DNA of 64,000 nucleotides from Symbiopectobacterium purcellii_A (GCF_052050035.1 NZ_CP189882.1:5022001-5086000); one strand, 5' to 3'. Positions 1 through 8,284 are shown, counted from the stretch's first letter. The notes: generated by a model not told the origin, from the sequence alone. Translations and numbers: made by a program.

Positions 1-736
1 TTTCCCCGTGCTGGGAAAATTCAGAACCGTTGTCAGCAGTCAGGGTTTTAAACTCGCAGAAGGTATTGGCAACGATGTCCCTGAAGGCCGCTACCACTGT
101 CTCTGCTCGCTTGTTGGGCAGTTTGCGAATGATGACCAGCTTGACGGCTTTATCGACCACCGTCAGCAGGAATGATTTCTGATCTTTGCCAAAGATGGTG
201 TCAATCTCGAAATGCCCGGGTTCCTGCTTGAGGTCAGCAACGGCCGGCCGCTGCTCAATGCCAACACGGTTGGGAATAGGACCGCGTTTGTTCTCATCGG
301 TCTGATAGTTATACCGTTTACCCCGATGAGGGAGCTGCTGATACAGCTCACCGCCGGCCCGGCGCTCCTGCTGGATATAGCGATAGAGCGAGTTCTTGCT
401 GACGGACAGGCCAAATTCCAGGACCAGGCGCCTACTGATGACCTCAGGTGAGGTGTGGGTAGACAGCGCCGTTCTGATAAAGTCCTGAATGTGCGGTTCA
501 AGCTGGTTAATCACGCTGTCCGGCCGAGTTTTCTGCCGCCGCCCTCTGGCCAACGTTTCGGCCCTTCTGCAGGAATAGACCCCGTTGAAAGCGGCGTCGG
601 TATTGCGTCTGAGTTCCCTGCTGATGGTAGAACGAGGAAGCTCAAGTTCCCGGGCGATGGTGGCCTGGTTAACCCCATCACCACGCCGCTTTTCGATGTA
701 GAACCGTTCTTTGTGAGTCAGATGTTTTCCCTGCAT
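1..736 (-). CDS. IS30-family transposase, N-terminal 245 codons
   Basis: The frame is open from ATG at 736 to the window edge. The start MQGKHLTHKERF is followed by a helix-turn-helix typical of IS30 transposases (NQATIARELELPRSTISREL, residues about 24-43). The DDE catalytic core follows, with the first Asp in HFEIDTIFG (about residue 180) and the second in TADNGSEF (about residue 238). The last Glu lies outside the window. IS30 transposases are usually about 340-380 residues, so roughly two thirds are visible. No frameshift is seen in this part. It should cut and join the IS30 ends by intermolecular circle or dimer formation. Confidence 0.85.
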   Translation of the reverse strand, partial: MQGKHLTHKERFYIEKRRGDGVNQATIARELELPRSTISRELRRNTDAAFNGVYSCRRAETLARGRRQKTRPDSVINQLEPHIQDFIRTALSTHTSPEVISRRLVLEFGLSVSKNSLYRYIQQERRAGGELYQQLPHRGKRYNYQTDENKRGPIPNRVGIEQRPAVADLKQEPGHFEIDTIFGKDQKSFLLTVVDKAVKLVIIRKLPNKRAETVVAAFRDIVANTFCEFKTLTADNGSEFSQHGE

Positions 737-815
737 GCAACGGGATCTCCAGTAGGGCCAGAACGGTGATTTTATCCGACTCTGGCCAGTGGGTCACTTT
801 GTTGCATTTCGACTG
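1..815 (-). mobile_element. IS30-family element, partial (left part outside window)
   Basis: The transposase reading frame enters from the left edge and starts at 736. The flank to about 815 presumably holds one terminal repeat, but I could not define its exact end without the other end. It borders the degenerate prophage leader that begins near 900. Confidence 0.75.
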
Positions 816-952
816 GGAATGGGGCTATTCCCAGCATTTCGAACTACCTCAAATTCCTGGGTAGTTGCCCAATCGATTTAGGTACCACCAATTTCATCGT
901 AACTCACTGATTATAGAGTGCAGGATCTGAACGCCTCCCGATATGGGCACCA

Positions 953-1021
953 CCTGCACATTTTCCCCACTCCTGCATATTTTATCTACTCCTGCGCATT
1001 TTCGTTACTCCTGCATATTTA
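953..1021. repeat. Four 19-bp direct repeats (iterons)
   Basis: The core CCTGCATATTTT recurs at 953, 972, 991 and 1010, exactly 19 bp apart, with one or two substitutions in units 1 and 3 and one in unit 4. The spacing of just under two helical turns is typical of binding arrays for a repressor, replication initiator or integrase arm sites. The array is upstream of a Rho-independent terminator and the antirepressor leader. Its function is unknown. Confidence 0.6.
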
Positions 1022-1072
1022 CCATGGTAGATTCTGAGTACTAGGCTCGTAATTCCCTGCTATGCCTGCCGC

Positions 1073-1095
1073 CCGGCCCCGCGCCGGTTTTTTTT
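1073..1095 (+). terminator. Rho-independent terminator
   Basis: A CCGGC/GCCGG stem with a five-base loop (1073-1087) is followed by eight T residues (1088-1095). It would end transcription coming from the left, just before the antirepressor leader. Confidence 0.7.
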
Positions 1096-1103
1096 CACCA
1101 CTA

Positions 1104-1169
1104 ATCATCAATCCCGCCCCGGTATCGTGCCGGGGTTTCATTAATCACATTGACTTGTGAGGACCTTAC
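1104..1169 (+). promoter_or_regulatory. Antirepressor leader: hairpin plus orphaned Shine-Dalgarno
   Basis: A CCCCGG/CCGGGG hairpin (1117-1135) is followed by a GAGGACC Shine-Dalgarno at about 1159-1165 and then TTAC. The IS630 copy at 1170-2053 starts here, and the matching ATG resumes at 2053. Removing the IS and one TA copy puts this Shine-Dalgarno about five bases from the start codon. The same hairpin-plus-GAGGAC layout recurs at 2839-2898. Confidence 0.6.
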
Positions 1170-2053
1170 TATAGCCAAGCGACTTAATTTTGATTACACC
1201 ATATGGACTGAGAACAAACTCTCTGTATCGCAACCCATCTCTCTTTTTTTGCTTTTTGCTTGTGCCCATTTATGCTCAATTGGGTTAAGATCTGGCGAAT
1301 ATGTAGGCAAATACTCCACCATATACCCTGCATCGATGATGACTTGTTGAATATTATGTTTTTTGTGAAAAGTGGCATTGTCCATCATGATTACACTGTT
1401 TTTAGGGAGTACTGGGATAAGGACTTGTGTGACCCAGGCATAGAAAACATCGCTGTTAATATTGATATCAAATAATCCGATAGCAAACAGCGTTGTGCCT
1501 AATAAAGCGCCGATAACATTTGTTCTTCCCCTAGCTCCCCAGTTCTTCAGGCCAAAACACCGTTGACCTTTTGGGGAATAGCCGTGAGTCCGTGGTGCAT
1601 CGTGTGAAAAACCACTTTCATCAATAAAAACAATAGGTTTACCTTCTTTTTCATACTGTTGTTTTTTTTGTTGAAATCCCTGCCGGGCGTTTTCGTCGGC
1701 TTTCGGATGACGTAGAGTTTTTTTTATAGGTCAATCCCAGCTTTTTAAGCGCTTGCCAAATGGCCTTCTGACAAACGCCAAAACGCTCTGCACGTTCTTT
1801 TTGGTAAGCATCTGGATATTGTTCAACATCTTTTATCAACTCGGATTTATCGATCTTTCGCTGACGCGTGGTCGATGCTTTTGACTCTATTTGATTAATC
1901 CAACGCGATACAGAGGCAGGGCCAATCCGAAATTGCTTCGCTGTTTCTCGGATACTCAACCCTTCGTTTTTCCGTGTAGATATCACTTTACGTCTAAAAT
2001 CAATTGAATAGCTCATTTAAATAATGTAATCAAAATTAAGTCGTTTAGCTATA
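1170..2053 (-). mobile_element. IS630-family element, copy 1 (884 bp)
   Basis: The element runs between inverted ends beginning TATAGCCAAGCGACTTAATT (left) and TATAGCTAAACGACTTAATT (right, complement), with the TA target at each edge. Length is 884 bp, shared by the other intact copies. It separates the antirepressor start codon at 2053 from its ribosome binding site. Confidence 0.9.
1194..2016 (-). CDS. IS630 transposase (two frames joined at an A8 tract)
   Basis: The first frame (2016 to 1651) encodes a 121-residue HTH protein starting MSYSIDFRRKVIST. The second, overlapping frame carries the DDE domain, with Asp in VFIDESGF, Asp in IMMDNATFH and Glu in SPDLNPIEHKW. The conceptual join LTYKK-TLRHPKADENARQGF lies at a run of eight A residues and needs the loss of one A (or a +1 shift). 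The A8 is present in every copy in this window, so slippage or frameshifting is more likely than decay. The fused protein would be about 275 residues and catalyse TA-targeted transposition. Confidence 0.8.
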
Positions 2054-2820
2054 TGTCTAAAGAACATCAACTGATTGCCATCGAAACCAATAGCATCAAT
2101 GGAGAAACCATCCAGACGGTCAATGCCCGTGACCTGCACGAGTTCCTGAAGATCGGCAAAGACTTCTCCAACTGGATTAAAGACCGCATCAAGCAGTACG
2201 AATTTGTCGAAAATCAGGACTACGTAATTGTTGATAATTTGAGCTCGCCAAAATCGGCGAGTGCAAAATCTCGCCAACGCCCAATGAAAGATTACTACAT
2301 CAGCATCGACATGGCGAAAGAGCTTTCGATGGTTGAGCGCAACGAGAAAGGCAAGGAGGCACGTCAGTACTTTATCCAGTGTGAGAAGCGCATCAAGTCC
2401 CTGCCTGCCGATCCCGTTCAGATGCTCAATGACCCAGCGGCCATGCGTGGCATCCTGCTTACCTACACCGAAAAGGTTATCGCACTCGAAAGCAAAGTTG
2501 AGGAGATGGCCCCAGACGTGAAAGCCCTGCACCGCATCGCCAAATCTGACGGCGGCATGTGCATCACCAACGCCGCCAAGGAGTTACAGGTACGCCCCAA
2601 AGATCTGTTCGCTTTCCTCCGTGAGCGTGGCTGGATTTATCGCCGTATCGGCATCAAGAACTGGATAGCCTACCAGAGCAAAATCCAGTCAGGCTACCTC
2701 GAGCATAAAATATCACTTATCCCCTGTGACGACGGCACCGACAAAATCCGCGAGCAGGTGCTGGTGACACCGAAGGGACTGGCGAAGCTGTCTCAAGCGT
2801 TCTGCCTCGAACCGGCGTAA
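2053..2820 (+). CDS. Phage antirepressor, AntA/AntB plus KilAC type
   Basis: This 255-residue protein begins MSKEHQLIAIETNSI. The N-terminal part (ARDLHEFLKIGKDFSNWIKDRI, about residues 25-46) is the AntA/AntB domain. The C-terminal half (CITNAAKELQVRPKDLFAFL and RGWIYRRIG, about residues 172-205) is the ANT/KilAC DNA-binding domain. Such proteins oppose the prophage repressor and help trigger lytic growth. The frame is intact, but an IS630 copy ends exactly at its ATG, so it now lacks its original Shine-Dalgarno. Expression would depend on the IS sequence. A hairpin follows the stop. Confidence 0.85.
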   Translation: MSKEHQLIAIETNSINGETIQTVNARDLHEFLKIGKDFSNWIKDRIKQYEFVENQDYVIVDNLSSPKSASAKSRQRPMKDYYISIDMAKELSMVERNEKGKEARQYFIQCEKRIKSLPADPVQMLNDPAAMRGILLTYTEKVIALESKVEEMAPDVKALHRIAKSDGGMCITNAAKELQVRPKDLFAFLRERGWIYRRIGIKNWIAYQSKIQSGYLEHKISLIPCDDGTDKIREQVLVTPKGLAKLSQAFCLEPA

Positions 2821-2838
2821 TTAAATGTCCTTTCACCG

Positions 2839-2898
2839 CCCCGGTAATACACCGGGGTGACATTTTCTTCATCGTTTTTACTAACGAGGACTTTACGC
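2839..2898 (+). promoter_or_regulatory. Hairpin and ribosome binding site of a second antirepressor
   Basis: A CCCCGG/CCGGGG stem (2839-2857) is followed by AACGAGGACTTTACGC before ATG 2899. It mirrors the leader at 1104-1169, suggesting a duplicated leader-antirepressor unit. There is no long T run, so this is probably not a strong terminator. Confidence 0.45.
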
Positions 2899-3006
2899 AT
2901 GCAAAATTTAACCATTGCACAAACATTAACCATGTCCAGCCGCGAGATTGCGGAGCTGACAGAAAAGCGCCATCCAGATGTAAGAGGGGCCACAAATGAA
3001 ACCTAA
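2899..3006 (+). pseudogene. Antirepressor fragment (Rha/KilA-like N-terminus)
   Basis: The start MQNLTIAQTLTMSSREIAEL is followed by TEKRHPDV, the conserved beginning of phage regulatory proteins of the Rha/antirepressor group. The frame then departs into RGATNET and stops after 35 residues. The rest of the gene has been deleted. It has a good ribosome binding site but cannot encode a functional antirepressor. Confidence 0.6.
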
Positions 3007-3205
3007 AATACCTAACAGGATAAGAGAGCGGGAGAAGTTATTTAAGCGCTTATACCGTGAAGGACTTATCCATGCAAGACGCATACGACGAACCGGTTAT
3101 TTATCAATACGGCTCTCCCTCTACTGGCGCATGTTATCCAAAGGTAATGGCCTGAGTTGGAAGACCATGAGCCACGCCAAGTACGACACCCAAATAACAC
3201 TATAA
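2996..3205 (+). CDS. Small basic phage protein, function unknown
   Basis: This is a 69-residue, Arg/Lys-rich product (MKPKIPNRIREREKLFKRLY) with an AGAGGGG ribosome binding site just upstream of ATG 2996. It overlaps the end of the antirepressor fragment. No family is recognised with confidence. Small basic proteins like this are common between antirepressor and excisionase genes of lambdoid phages. Confidence 0.5.
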   Translation: MKPKIPNRIREREKLFKRLYREGLIHARRIRRTGYLSIRLSLYWRMLSKGNGLSWKTMSHAKYDTQITL

Positions 3206-3219
3206 AAACAGGAGCACCC

Positions 3220-3381
3220 ATGAATTATGCATTCGCGGGTCATGCTGCCCTCATGGGGAGCTATCACCCGCAAGAAACGCACCTGGATAAATGGGTTAAG
3301 TGGCTGAGAAACGGATACCGAAAGCTTATCGATATCATCGAGCAGCAAGGCAACCCGCTACGACCTGCCCCAGCACCTTAA
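3220..3381 (+). CDS. Small phage protein (53 aa)
   Basis: ATG 3220 follows AACAGGAGCACCC, a clear ribosome binding site. The product (MNYAFAGHAALMGSYHPQE..., 53 residues) has no recognised domain. It is co-directional with the preceding small gene, with a 14-base gap. A longer frame starting at 3157 lacks a good ribosome binding site, so I prefer this start. Confidence 0.5.
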   Translation: MNYAFAGHAALMGSYHPQETHLDKWVKWLRNGYRKLIDIIEQQGNPLRPAPAP

Positions 3382-3489
3382 TCAAGACTGTTACAGCCTG
3401 CAATCACCTTCACCTGCACACCCTGTGTGCCACGTTTCCCCCATTTCTACGATTTTTAAATCCTACCGCTAGCTCACCGCCATGACAAA

Positions 3490-3585
3490 TATAGCCAACC
3501 GACTTAAAAATGATTACATCCTATGCCCTGATATGCGGCAAAGAAGCATAGCTGGCTGTTATCAAAATAATGTCGCTTGGCTATA
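3490..3585 (+). mobile_element. MITE-A copy 1
   Basis: A 96-bp element with TATAGCC ends resembling the resident IS630, an internal CTATGC/GCATAG stem and no coding capacity. It lies between the small phage genes and xis. Just to its right the bases 3582-3603 (TATAGCGCAGCGGCTTAATT) look like a further degenerate IS630-type end. Confidence 0.85.
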
Positions 3586-3614
3586 GCGCAGCGGCTTAAT
3601 TTTAGCAGAGGTCA

Positions 3615-3857
3615 ATGATGGCATACATCACCTTATCCGAGTGGAATCGGCGGCAACCCCGTCCGCGTTGTATGGAAACCGTTAGGCGATTGGTCAGGAG
3701 CGGAATGATTTTTCCCGCACCGATACGAGATGGGCGCGAGTATCTGGTTGAGGAAAATGCCTGCAAGCTCACCCAGAATAAAAACCTTAGCTCATCAAGT
3801 TACCTTCATCCCACCCTGTTATCGAGGATAAGACATGGCACGCCGGAGAAGCCATAA
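3615..3857 (+). CDS. xis: Excisionase, lambda Xis type
   Basis: MAYITLSEWNRRQPRPRCME (residues 2-21), then VRRLVRSGMIFPAP and DGREYLVEE, match the winged-helix lambda Xis family closely. Xis bends attachment-site DNA and directs Int toward excision. The start is ATG 3615 or 3618, with GAGGTCA upstream. The C-terminus (after about residue 52) is Ser-rich and unlike Xis of lambda. The gene overlaps the start of int at 3835, the usual xis-int arrangement. It appears intact, but its integrase partner is broken. Confidence 0.85.
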   Translation: MMAYITLSEWNRRQPRPRCMETVRRLVRSGMIFPAPIRDGREYLVEENACKLTQNKNLSSSSYLHPTLLSRIRHGTPEKP

Positions 3858-4570
3858 GAACCGCGACTTGCCGCCAAACCTGCAACCGCGCAATGGCGGC
3901 TATTTTTGCTACCGTGACCCGCGCACCGGGAAAGAATACGGCCTGGGCCGCCATCGACAGGAGTCCATTACACAAGGCTTTGTTGAATAATTTAACCGTT
4001 TGATTTACATCTTCTTTAGTTAGAATGCATTTACAGAGAATGTATTTTGTTAGAACGACAAATCAAATAGTTAGCACAATAAAAAGCATTCCGAGAGGAA
4101 AAATTAGTCGTTGAAATTTTATAATGCTTATATAAATCAGTATCTTAAATTATTCAACAAAGCCATTACACAAGCCATAGCCGCCAATATGGCAATTTAT
4201 GGCTCATCAAAACCATCACCGCTCGTTGACCGCATCAACGGCACACAGGTGACTACAGTGAGTGAATGGACTGAGCGTTATCTGACGATACTCGAAGGAC
4301 GGAAACTCAAGCCGAAAACGATGAGCGAGTACAATAAATACCTGAAAGCCGTTAACGCCAATTTAGGTGAATTTGCTATTCAGAAAGTAGAAACCAAAGA
4401 CATTGCTTCGCTCCTTAATCAGTGGGTAAACGCAGGAAAAGTGACAATGGCGAACCGAATCAGAGCATTGCTACTTGACTTGTTTCGTGAGGCCATTGCC
4501 GAGGGGCTACTCAAAAGCAATCCAGCCGGAGTTACGCGTAATCAGCGGGTGGACATTCAGAGGGAACGTA
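3835..4570 (+). pseudogene. int: Lambda/HK022-type tyrosine integrase, interrupted and truncated
   Basis: The N-terminus MARRRSHKNRDLPPNL with RNGGYFCYRDPRTGKEYGLG is the arm-binding domain of lambda Int. MITE-B copy 1 (3976-4164) interrupts it after HRQESITQ and duplicates ATTACACAA. The core-binding domain resumes (AIAANMAIYGSSK ... LNQWVNAGKV ... FREAIAEGLLKSNPAGVTR). The IS630 copy at 4571 then ends it before any catalytic Arg, His or Tyr, and no C-terminal half is found on the other side. The gene cannot make an active recombinase. Confidence 0.9.
3976..4164 (+). mobile_element. MITE-B copy 1
   Basis: A 189-bp element bounded by perfect 20-bp inverted repeats (GGCTTTGTTGAATAATTTAA). It is flanked by the 9-bp target duplication ATTACACAA and inserted in the lambda-type int gene. 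Confidence 0.95.
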
Positions 4571-5454
4571 TATAGCTAAACGACTTAATTTTGATTACAT
4601 TATTTAAATGAGCTATTCAATTGATTTTAGACGTAAAGTGATATCTACACGGAAAAACGAAGGGTTGAGTATCCGAGAAACAGCGAAGCAATTTCGGATT
4701 GGCCCTGCCTCTGTATCGCGTTGGATTAATCAAATAGAGTCAAAAGCATCGACCACGCGTCAGCGAAAGATCGATAAATCCGAGTTGATAAAAGATGTTG
4801 AACAATATCCAGATGCTTACCAAAAAGAACGTGCAGAGCGTTTTGGCGTTTGTCAGAAGGCCATTTGGCAAGCGCTTAAAAAGCTGGGATTGACCTATAA
4901 AAAAAACTCTACGTCATCCGAAAGCCGACGAAAACGCCCGGCAGGGATTTCAACAAAAAAAACAACAGTATGAAAAAGAAGGTAAACCTATTGTTTTTAT
5001 TGATGAAAGTGGTTTTTCACACGATGCCCCACGGACTCACGGCTATTCCCCAAAAGGTCAACGGTGTTTTGGCCTGAAGAACTGGGGAGCTAGGGGAAGA
5101 ACAAATGTTATCGGCGCTTTATTAGGCACAACGCTGTTTGCTATCGGATTATTTGATATCAATATTAACAGCGATGTTTTCTATGCCTGGGTCACACAAG
5201 TCCTTATCCCAGTACTCCCTAAAAACAGTGTAATCATGATGGACAATGCCACTTTTCACAAAAAACATAATATTCAACAAGTCATCATCGATGCAGGGTA
5301 TATGGTGGAGTATTTGCCTACATATTCGCCAGATCTTAACCCAATTGAGCATAAATGGGCACAAGCAAAAAGCAAAAAAAGAGAGATGGGTTGCGATACA
5401 GAGAGTTTGTTCTCAGTCCATATGGTGTAATCAAAATTAAGTCGCTTGGCTATA
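4571..5454 (+). mobile_element. IS630-family element, copy 2 (884 bp)
   Basis: The ends match copy 1 and the element lies in the opposite orientation. Its left edge truncates the integrase. Its right edge abuts an IS5-type terminal fragment, so the two sides are not the two halves of one gene. Confidence 0.9.
4608..5430 (+). CDS. IS630 transposase, copy 2
   Basis: The protein is the same as copy 1: a 121-codon HTH frame (4608-4973) overlapped by the DDE frame ending at 5430, joined at the A8 run near 4898-4906. All three catalytic acidic residues are present. No inactivating change is visible. Confidence 0.8.
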
Positions 5455-5503
5455 GTGCTTTGATCCGGCGATCCCCTGAAAGTTCGATTTATTCAACAAA
5501 GCC
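5455..5503 (-). mobile_element. IS5/IS903-type terminal fragment
   Basis: Read on the minus strand this is GGCTTTGTTGAATAAATCGA followed by about 29 bases ending GCAC. It stops exactly at the IS630 right end. A close relative (17682-17726) also ends at an IS630 copy at the equivalent position. Confidence 0.6.
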
Positions 5504-5538
5504 ATTTCAGCTATGAAATTATTGCGGAGGGCGAAAAC

Positions 5539-5727
5539 GGCTTTGTTGAATAATTTAACCGTTTGATTTACATCTTCTTTAGTTAGCATGCATTTACAGA
5601 GAATGTATTTTGTTAGAACGACAAATCAAATAGTTAGCACAATAAAAAGCATTCCGAGAGGAAAAATTAGTCGTTGAAATTTTATAATGCTTATATAAAT
5701 CAGTATCTTAAATTATTCAACAAAGCC
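5539..5727 (+). mobile_element. MITE-B copy 2
   Basis: A 189-bp copy with target duplication GGCGAAAAC on both sides. It lies between the GCGGAGGG Shine-Dalgarno (left) and the ATG at 5737 (right). Confidence 0.95.
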
Positions 5728-5736
5728 GGCGAAAAC

Positions 5737-5982
5737 ATGCTTAGCCTAACCAAGTTATCAGCAATTCGAAAAATCATGGAAGAAATGCCGGATGAGGTAA
5801 TTGAGGACTGTTACGCAGAGGCTGAGCAATTGGCGGAGAAGTCTATCGAAAGGTTTCGAGATCCGCTCAGAAAGCACTGGCCTGATGCTTACACAGAGCA
5901 AGCCTGTGAGTACATGGAAGACAGCGACGTTGATTATCAGGAAGCCGAGAGTCAGCGGGTATTTCCATATTCCACCGGGTGA
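5737..5982 (+). CDS. Small acidic phage protein upstream of bet
   Basis: The 81-residue product (MLSLTKLSAIRKIMEEMPDE...) is acidic, probably alpha-helical, and of unknown function. It lies in the position of small genes preceding the Red recombination genes in lambdoid phages. The frame is intact, but MITE-B copy 2 moved its Shine-Dalgarno about 200 bp away, leaving no purine-rich site in front of the ATG. Confidence 0.5.
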   Translation: MLSLTKLSAIRKIMEEMPDEVIEDCYAEAEQLAEKSIERFRDPLRKHWPDAYTEQACEYMEDSDVDYQEAESQRVFPYSTG

Positions 5983-6037
5983 AAGTTGAGCGGGCGTTTT
6001 GGATTTATGACAGGCAGAACAGCGCGGAGGATGCAGC

Positions 6038-6976
6038 ATGAGCACGGCATTAGCAACCATGGCTGGAAAACTGGCTGAACGCCTCGGCATGGCACCAGGC
6101 ACCGAATTAATGAGCACGCTCAAGAATACCGCGGCTTTGTTGAATAATTTAACCGTTTGATTTACATCTTCTTTAGTTAGAATGCATTTACAGAGAATGT
6201 ATTTTGTTAGAACGACAAATCAAATAGTTAGCACAATAAAAAGCATTCCGAGAGGAAAAATTAGTCGTTGAAATTTTATAATGCTTATATAAATCAGTAT
6301 CTTAAATTATTCAACAAAGCCGAATACCGCGTTCAAGGGGGGGAGCGTCACGGACGAACAATTTACCGCCCTGCTTATTGTTTCCAACCAGTACGGACTC
6401 AACCCGTGGACAAAAGAAATTTATGCCTTTCCTGACAAGGGCGGTATTGTTCCGGTTGTGGGTGTCGATGGATGGGCGCGGATCATTAACGAACATCCGC
6501 AATTCGACGGCATGGAATTCGAGTATGACAAAAACGAAGGCGCTTGCACCTGCAAGATTTACCGCAAAGATCGCAAACACCCTACTGTAGTCACCGAATA
6601 CATGGGCGAATGTAAGCGCAATACCCAGCCGTGGCAATCACACCCCACCCGTATGCTGCGCCACAAGTCACTTATTCAGTGTGCACGCATGGCATTTGGG
6701 TTTGCTGGCATTTACGACAGCGACGAAGCAGAGCGGATCATCGAAAGCAGCCCGGCAAGCGTTTTTGTTGGACAACAAACAGACGAGCGCCGCCCTGCAC
6801 TCATTGCCCGGTGCGAAGAGGCAGCACAACTAAGCATGGAAGTCTTCGCTGAAACATGGAAAAATCTGACCCACGAAGAACGCCAGATTATCGGCAATGC
6901 AGAAAAAGAGCGTATCAAGGAAAGCATTCCCGTCGATGCAGAATATAGCGAGGTAAATCATGCAACAGCGCAGTGA
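6038..6976 (+). pseudogene. bet: Lambda Bet-type single-strand annealing recombinase, interrupted by MITE-B
   Basis: The sequence MSTALATMAGKLAERLGMAP, then (after the element) SNQYGLNPWTKEIYAFPD, VPVVGVDGWARIIN and QSHPTRMLRHKSLIQCARMAFGFAGIYD, is clearly lambda Bet (RecT/Redbeta family). Bet anneals single strands produced by Exo. MITE-B copy 3 (6133-6321) splits codons 32-35, duplicating GAATACCGC; removing the element and one copy restores the frame exactly. A short internal stretch present in lambda Bet after ECKRN is missing, and the C-terminus (from about residue 175) differs from lambda. The stop overlaps exo by 17 bases. Confidence 0.92.
6133..6321 (+). mobile_element. MITE-B copy 3
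   Basis: A 189-bp copy with the flanking duplication GAATACCGC, inserted in bet. Confidence 0.95.
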
Positions 6977-7583
6977 TGAATGGTTTGCAGCCCGGTGCGG
7001 AAACGTCACCGCCAGCCGCCTGTCTGACGTAATGGCAAAAACCAAATCGGGCTATTCCGCCGGCCGCCAGAGCTACATGGCAGAGCTTATCGGTCAGCGC
7101 CTAACCGGAAAGGTGGAAGAAAATTACTCAAACGCTGCCATGCAGCGCGGCACTGAACTTGAACCGGTAGCTCGGGAGATGTACCTGCTTAATCAGTTCG
7201 ACGCAGAAGTCACAGAGGTTGGATTTATTCTACACCCTGAAATAGTTGGTTTTGGCGCATCACCTGACGGCCTTGTAGGTAATGATGGACTGATCGAAAT
7301 AAAATGCCCAAACACATGGACGCATTTAGAGACCATTAAGACAGGCAAACCAAAACAGCAGTACATCCTACAGATGCACGCCCAAATGATGTGTACGGGC
7401 CGAAAATGGTGTGATTTTGTCAGCTATGACGACAGGCTACCGCCAGACCTTGCCTATTACCAGTTGAGAATTCATCAGGACGATAAACTGGTTACTGAAA
7501 TACAGGAGGCGTTAAGGCAGTTTCTGGCTGAGCTTGAAAATGAACTTGAGGCTATCAGGAAATTATCCAGGGTAGCCGCATGA
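6960..7583 (+). CDS. exo: Lambda Exo-type 5'-3' exonuclease (YqaJ family)
   Basis: The 207-residue protein starts MQQRSDEWFAARCGNVTASR. Catalytic elements of the YqaJ/lambda exonuclease fold are visible: the Arg in TASRLSD, MQRGTELEPVARE (about residues 61-73), GFGASPDGLV with its Asp (about 97-106), LIEIKCPN (about 111-118, Glu and Lys), and QMHAQMMCTG. It degrades 5' strands from double-strand ends to load Bet. Length is close to lambda Exo (226). It overlaps bet and is followed by tRNA-Lys on the other strand. It appears intact although its Bet partner is broken. Confidence 0.92.
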   Translation: MQQRSDEWFAARCGNVTASRLSDVMAKTKSGYSAGRQSYMAELIGQRLTGKVEENYSNAAMQRGTELEPVAREMYLLNQFDAEVTEVGFILHPEIVGFGASPDGLVGNDGLIEIKCPNTWTHLETIKTGKPKQQYILQMHAQMMCTGRKWCDFVSYDDRLPPDLAYYQLRIHQDDKLVTEIQEALRQFLAELENELEAIRKLSRVAA

Positions 7584-7642
7584 GTGCATGCACGTCGTCG
7601 TGCGGCCGTGCAATCAGGTTCAGCCTGACGCAAGGGGTAGCA

Positions 7643-7718
7643 TGGTGGGTTGTGCAGGATTTGAACCTGCGACCGATGGATTAAGAGTCCACTGCTCTAC
7701 CAACTGAGCTAACAACCC
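7643..7718 (-). tRNA. tRNA-Lys (anticodon CTT)
   Basis: The 76-nt cloverleaf is complete with CCA. The acceptor GGGTTGT pairs with ACAACCC, the D arm contains AGCTCAGTTGGTAGAGC, the anticodon loop is CTCTTAA, and the T arm is GCAGGTTCAAATCCTGC. E. coli-type bacteria normally read both Lys codons with a TTT tRNA, so a CTT gene next to prophage exo is probably phage-borne. It sits on the strand opposite exo. Confidence 0.92.
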
Positions 7719-7733
7719 GTAGTGCATAATTAA

Positions 7734-8174
7734 TTAGAGGGCAGTGACGAGAAAAGCTTTCACAACCAGAGAGAGAATACCCAAAATTCCAGCACTCAGC
7801 ATCCAGCGAATTAACTTCTGCTCAGAGCGGATACCGGCCATCTCAAGCTGCAAGTCTTTGCGGACTAAAGATATCTGCGCTTCAGTTTTCTCGAAGCGAG
7901 CCTGCATCTGAGCTTCGTTCTTCTCGAAGCGAGCGTCAATGTCCTTACGGACATCGGCTATCTGCGCATCGGTCTTCTCGAAACGAGCATCAACCTTATC
8001 GAATCTGGCGTCAATTTCCTTACGCACGTCCTCAAGGTCACGCTTGGTAGCCACATCCGCCACCTCATGAGATTTACGAACGACGAGCGAAATCGCCTTG
8101 GCTTGCTCACTGGTAAGCCCGGCGGTTTGAAGCTCTTCTGACGCCTGCAATGTATCAAATGCGACTTGGCCCAT
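7734..8174 (-). CDS. Coiled-coil protein with C-terminal membrane anchor (paralogue 1)
   Basis: The start ATG 8174 has AGGAGG upstream (MGQVAFDTLQASEELQTAGL). After a conserved head (KAISLVVRKSHEVADVATKR, about residues 27-46), a heptad-like region repeats units such as ARFDKVDARFEKTDAQIADV and ARFEKNEAQM (about 55-105). The C-terminus WMLSAGILGILSLVVKAFLV is a membrane segment. The layout resembles DUF1640/CCDC90-type coiled-coil proteins; function is unknown. A paralogue lies at 13375-13743 with fewer repeat units. Both follow tRNA-Lys. Confidence 0.75.
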   Translation of the reverse strand: MGQVAFDTLQASEELQTAGLTSEQAKAISLVVRKSHEVADVATKRDLEDVRKEIDARFDKVDARFEKTDAQIADVRKDIDARFEKNEAQMQARFEKTEAQISLVRKDLQLEMAGIRSEQKLIRWMLSAGILGILSLVVKAFLVTAL

Positions 8175-8284
8175 AGCGGATCCTCCTGTGTTAAGCCAAG
8201 TGTAATCGATCTGACCGCCAATCTGCAAAATTTTACCCGTTAGCCCTCTGATAACCATATACGTTTCATCATGGAGAAATCGTT

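Noticed and set aside
163..769. Open frames on both strands over the IS30 transposase
   Set aside because: They are out-of-phase shadows; the IS30 frame from 736 to the edge carries recognisable DDE and HTH motifs.
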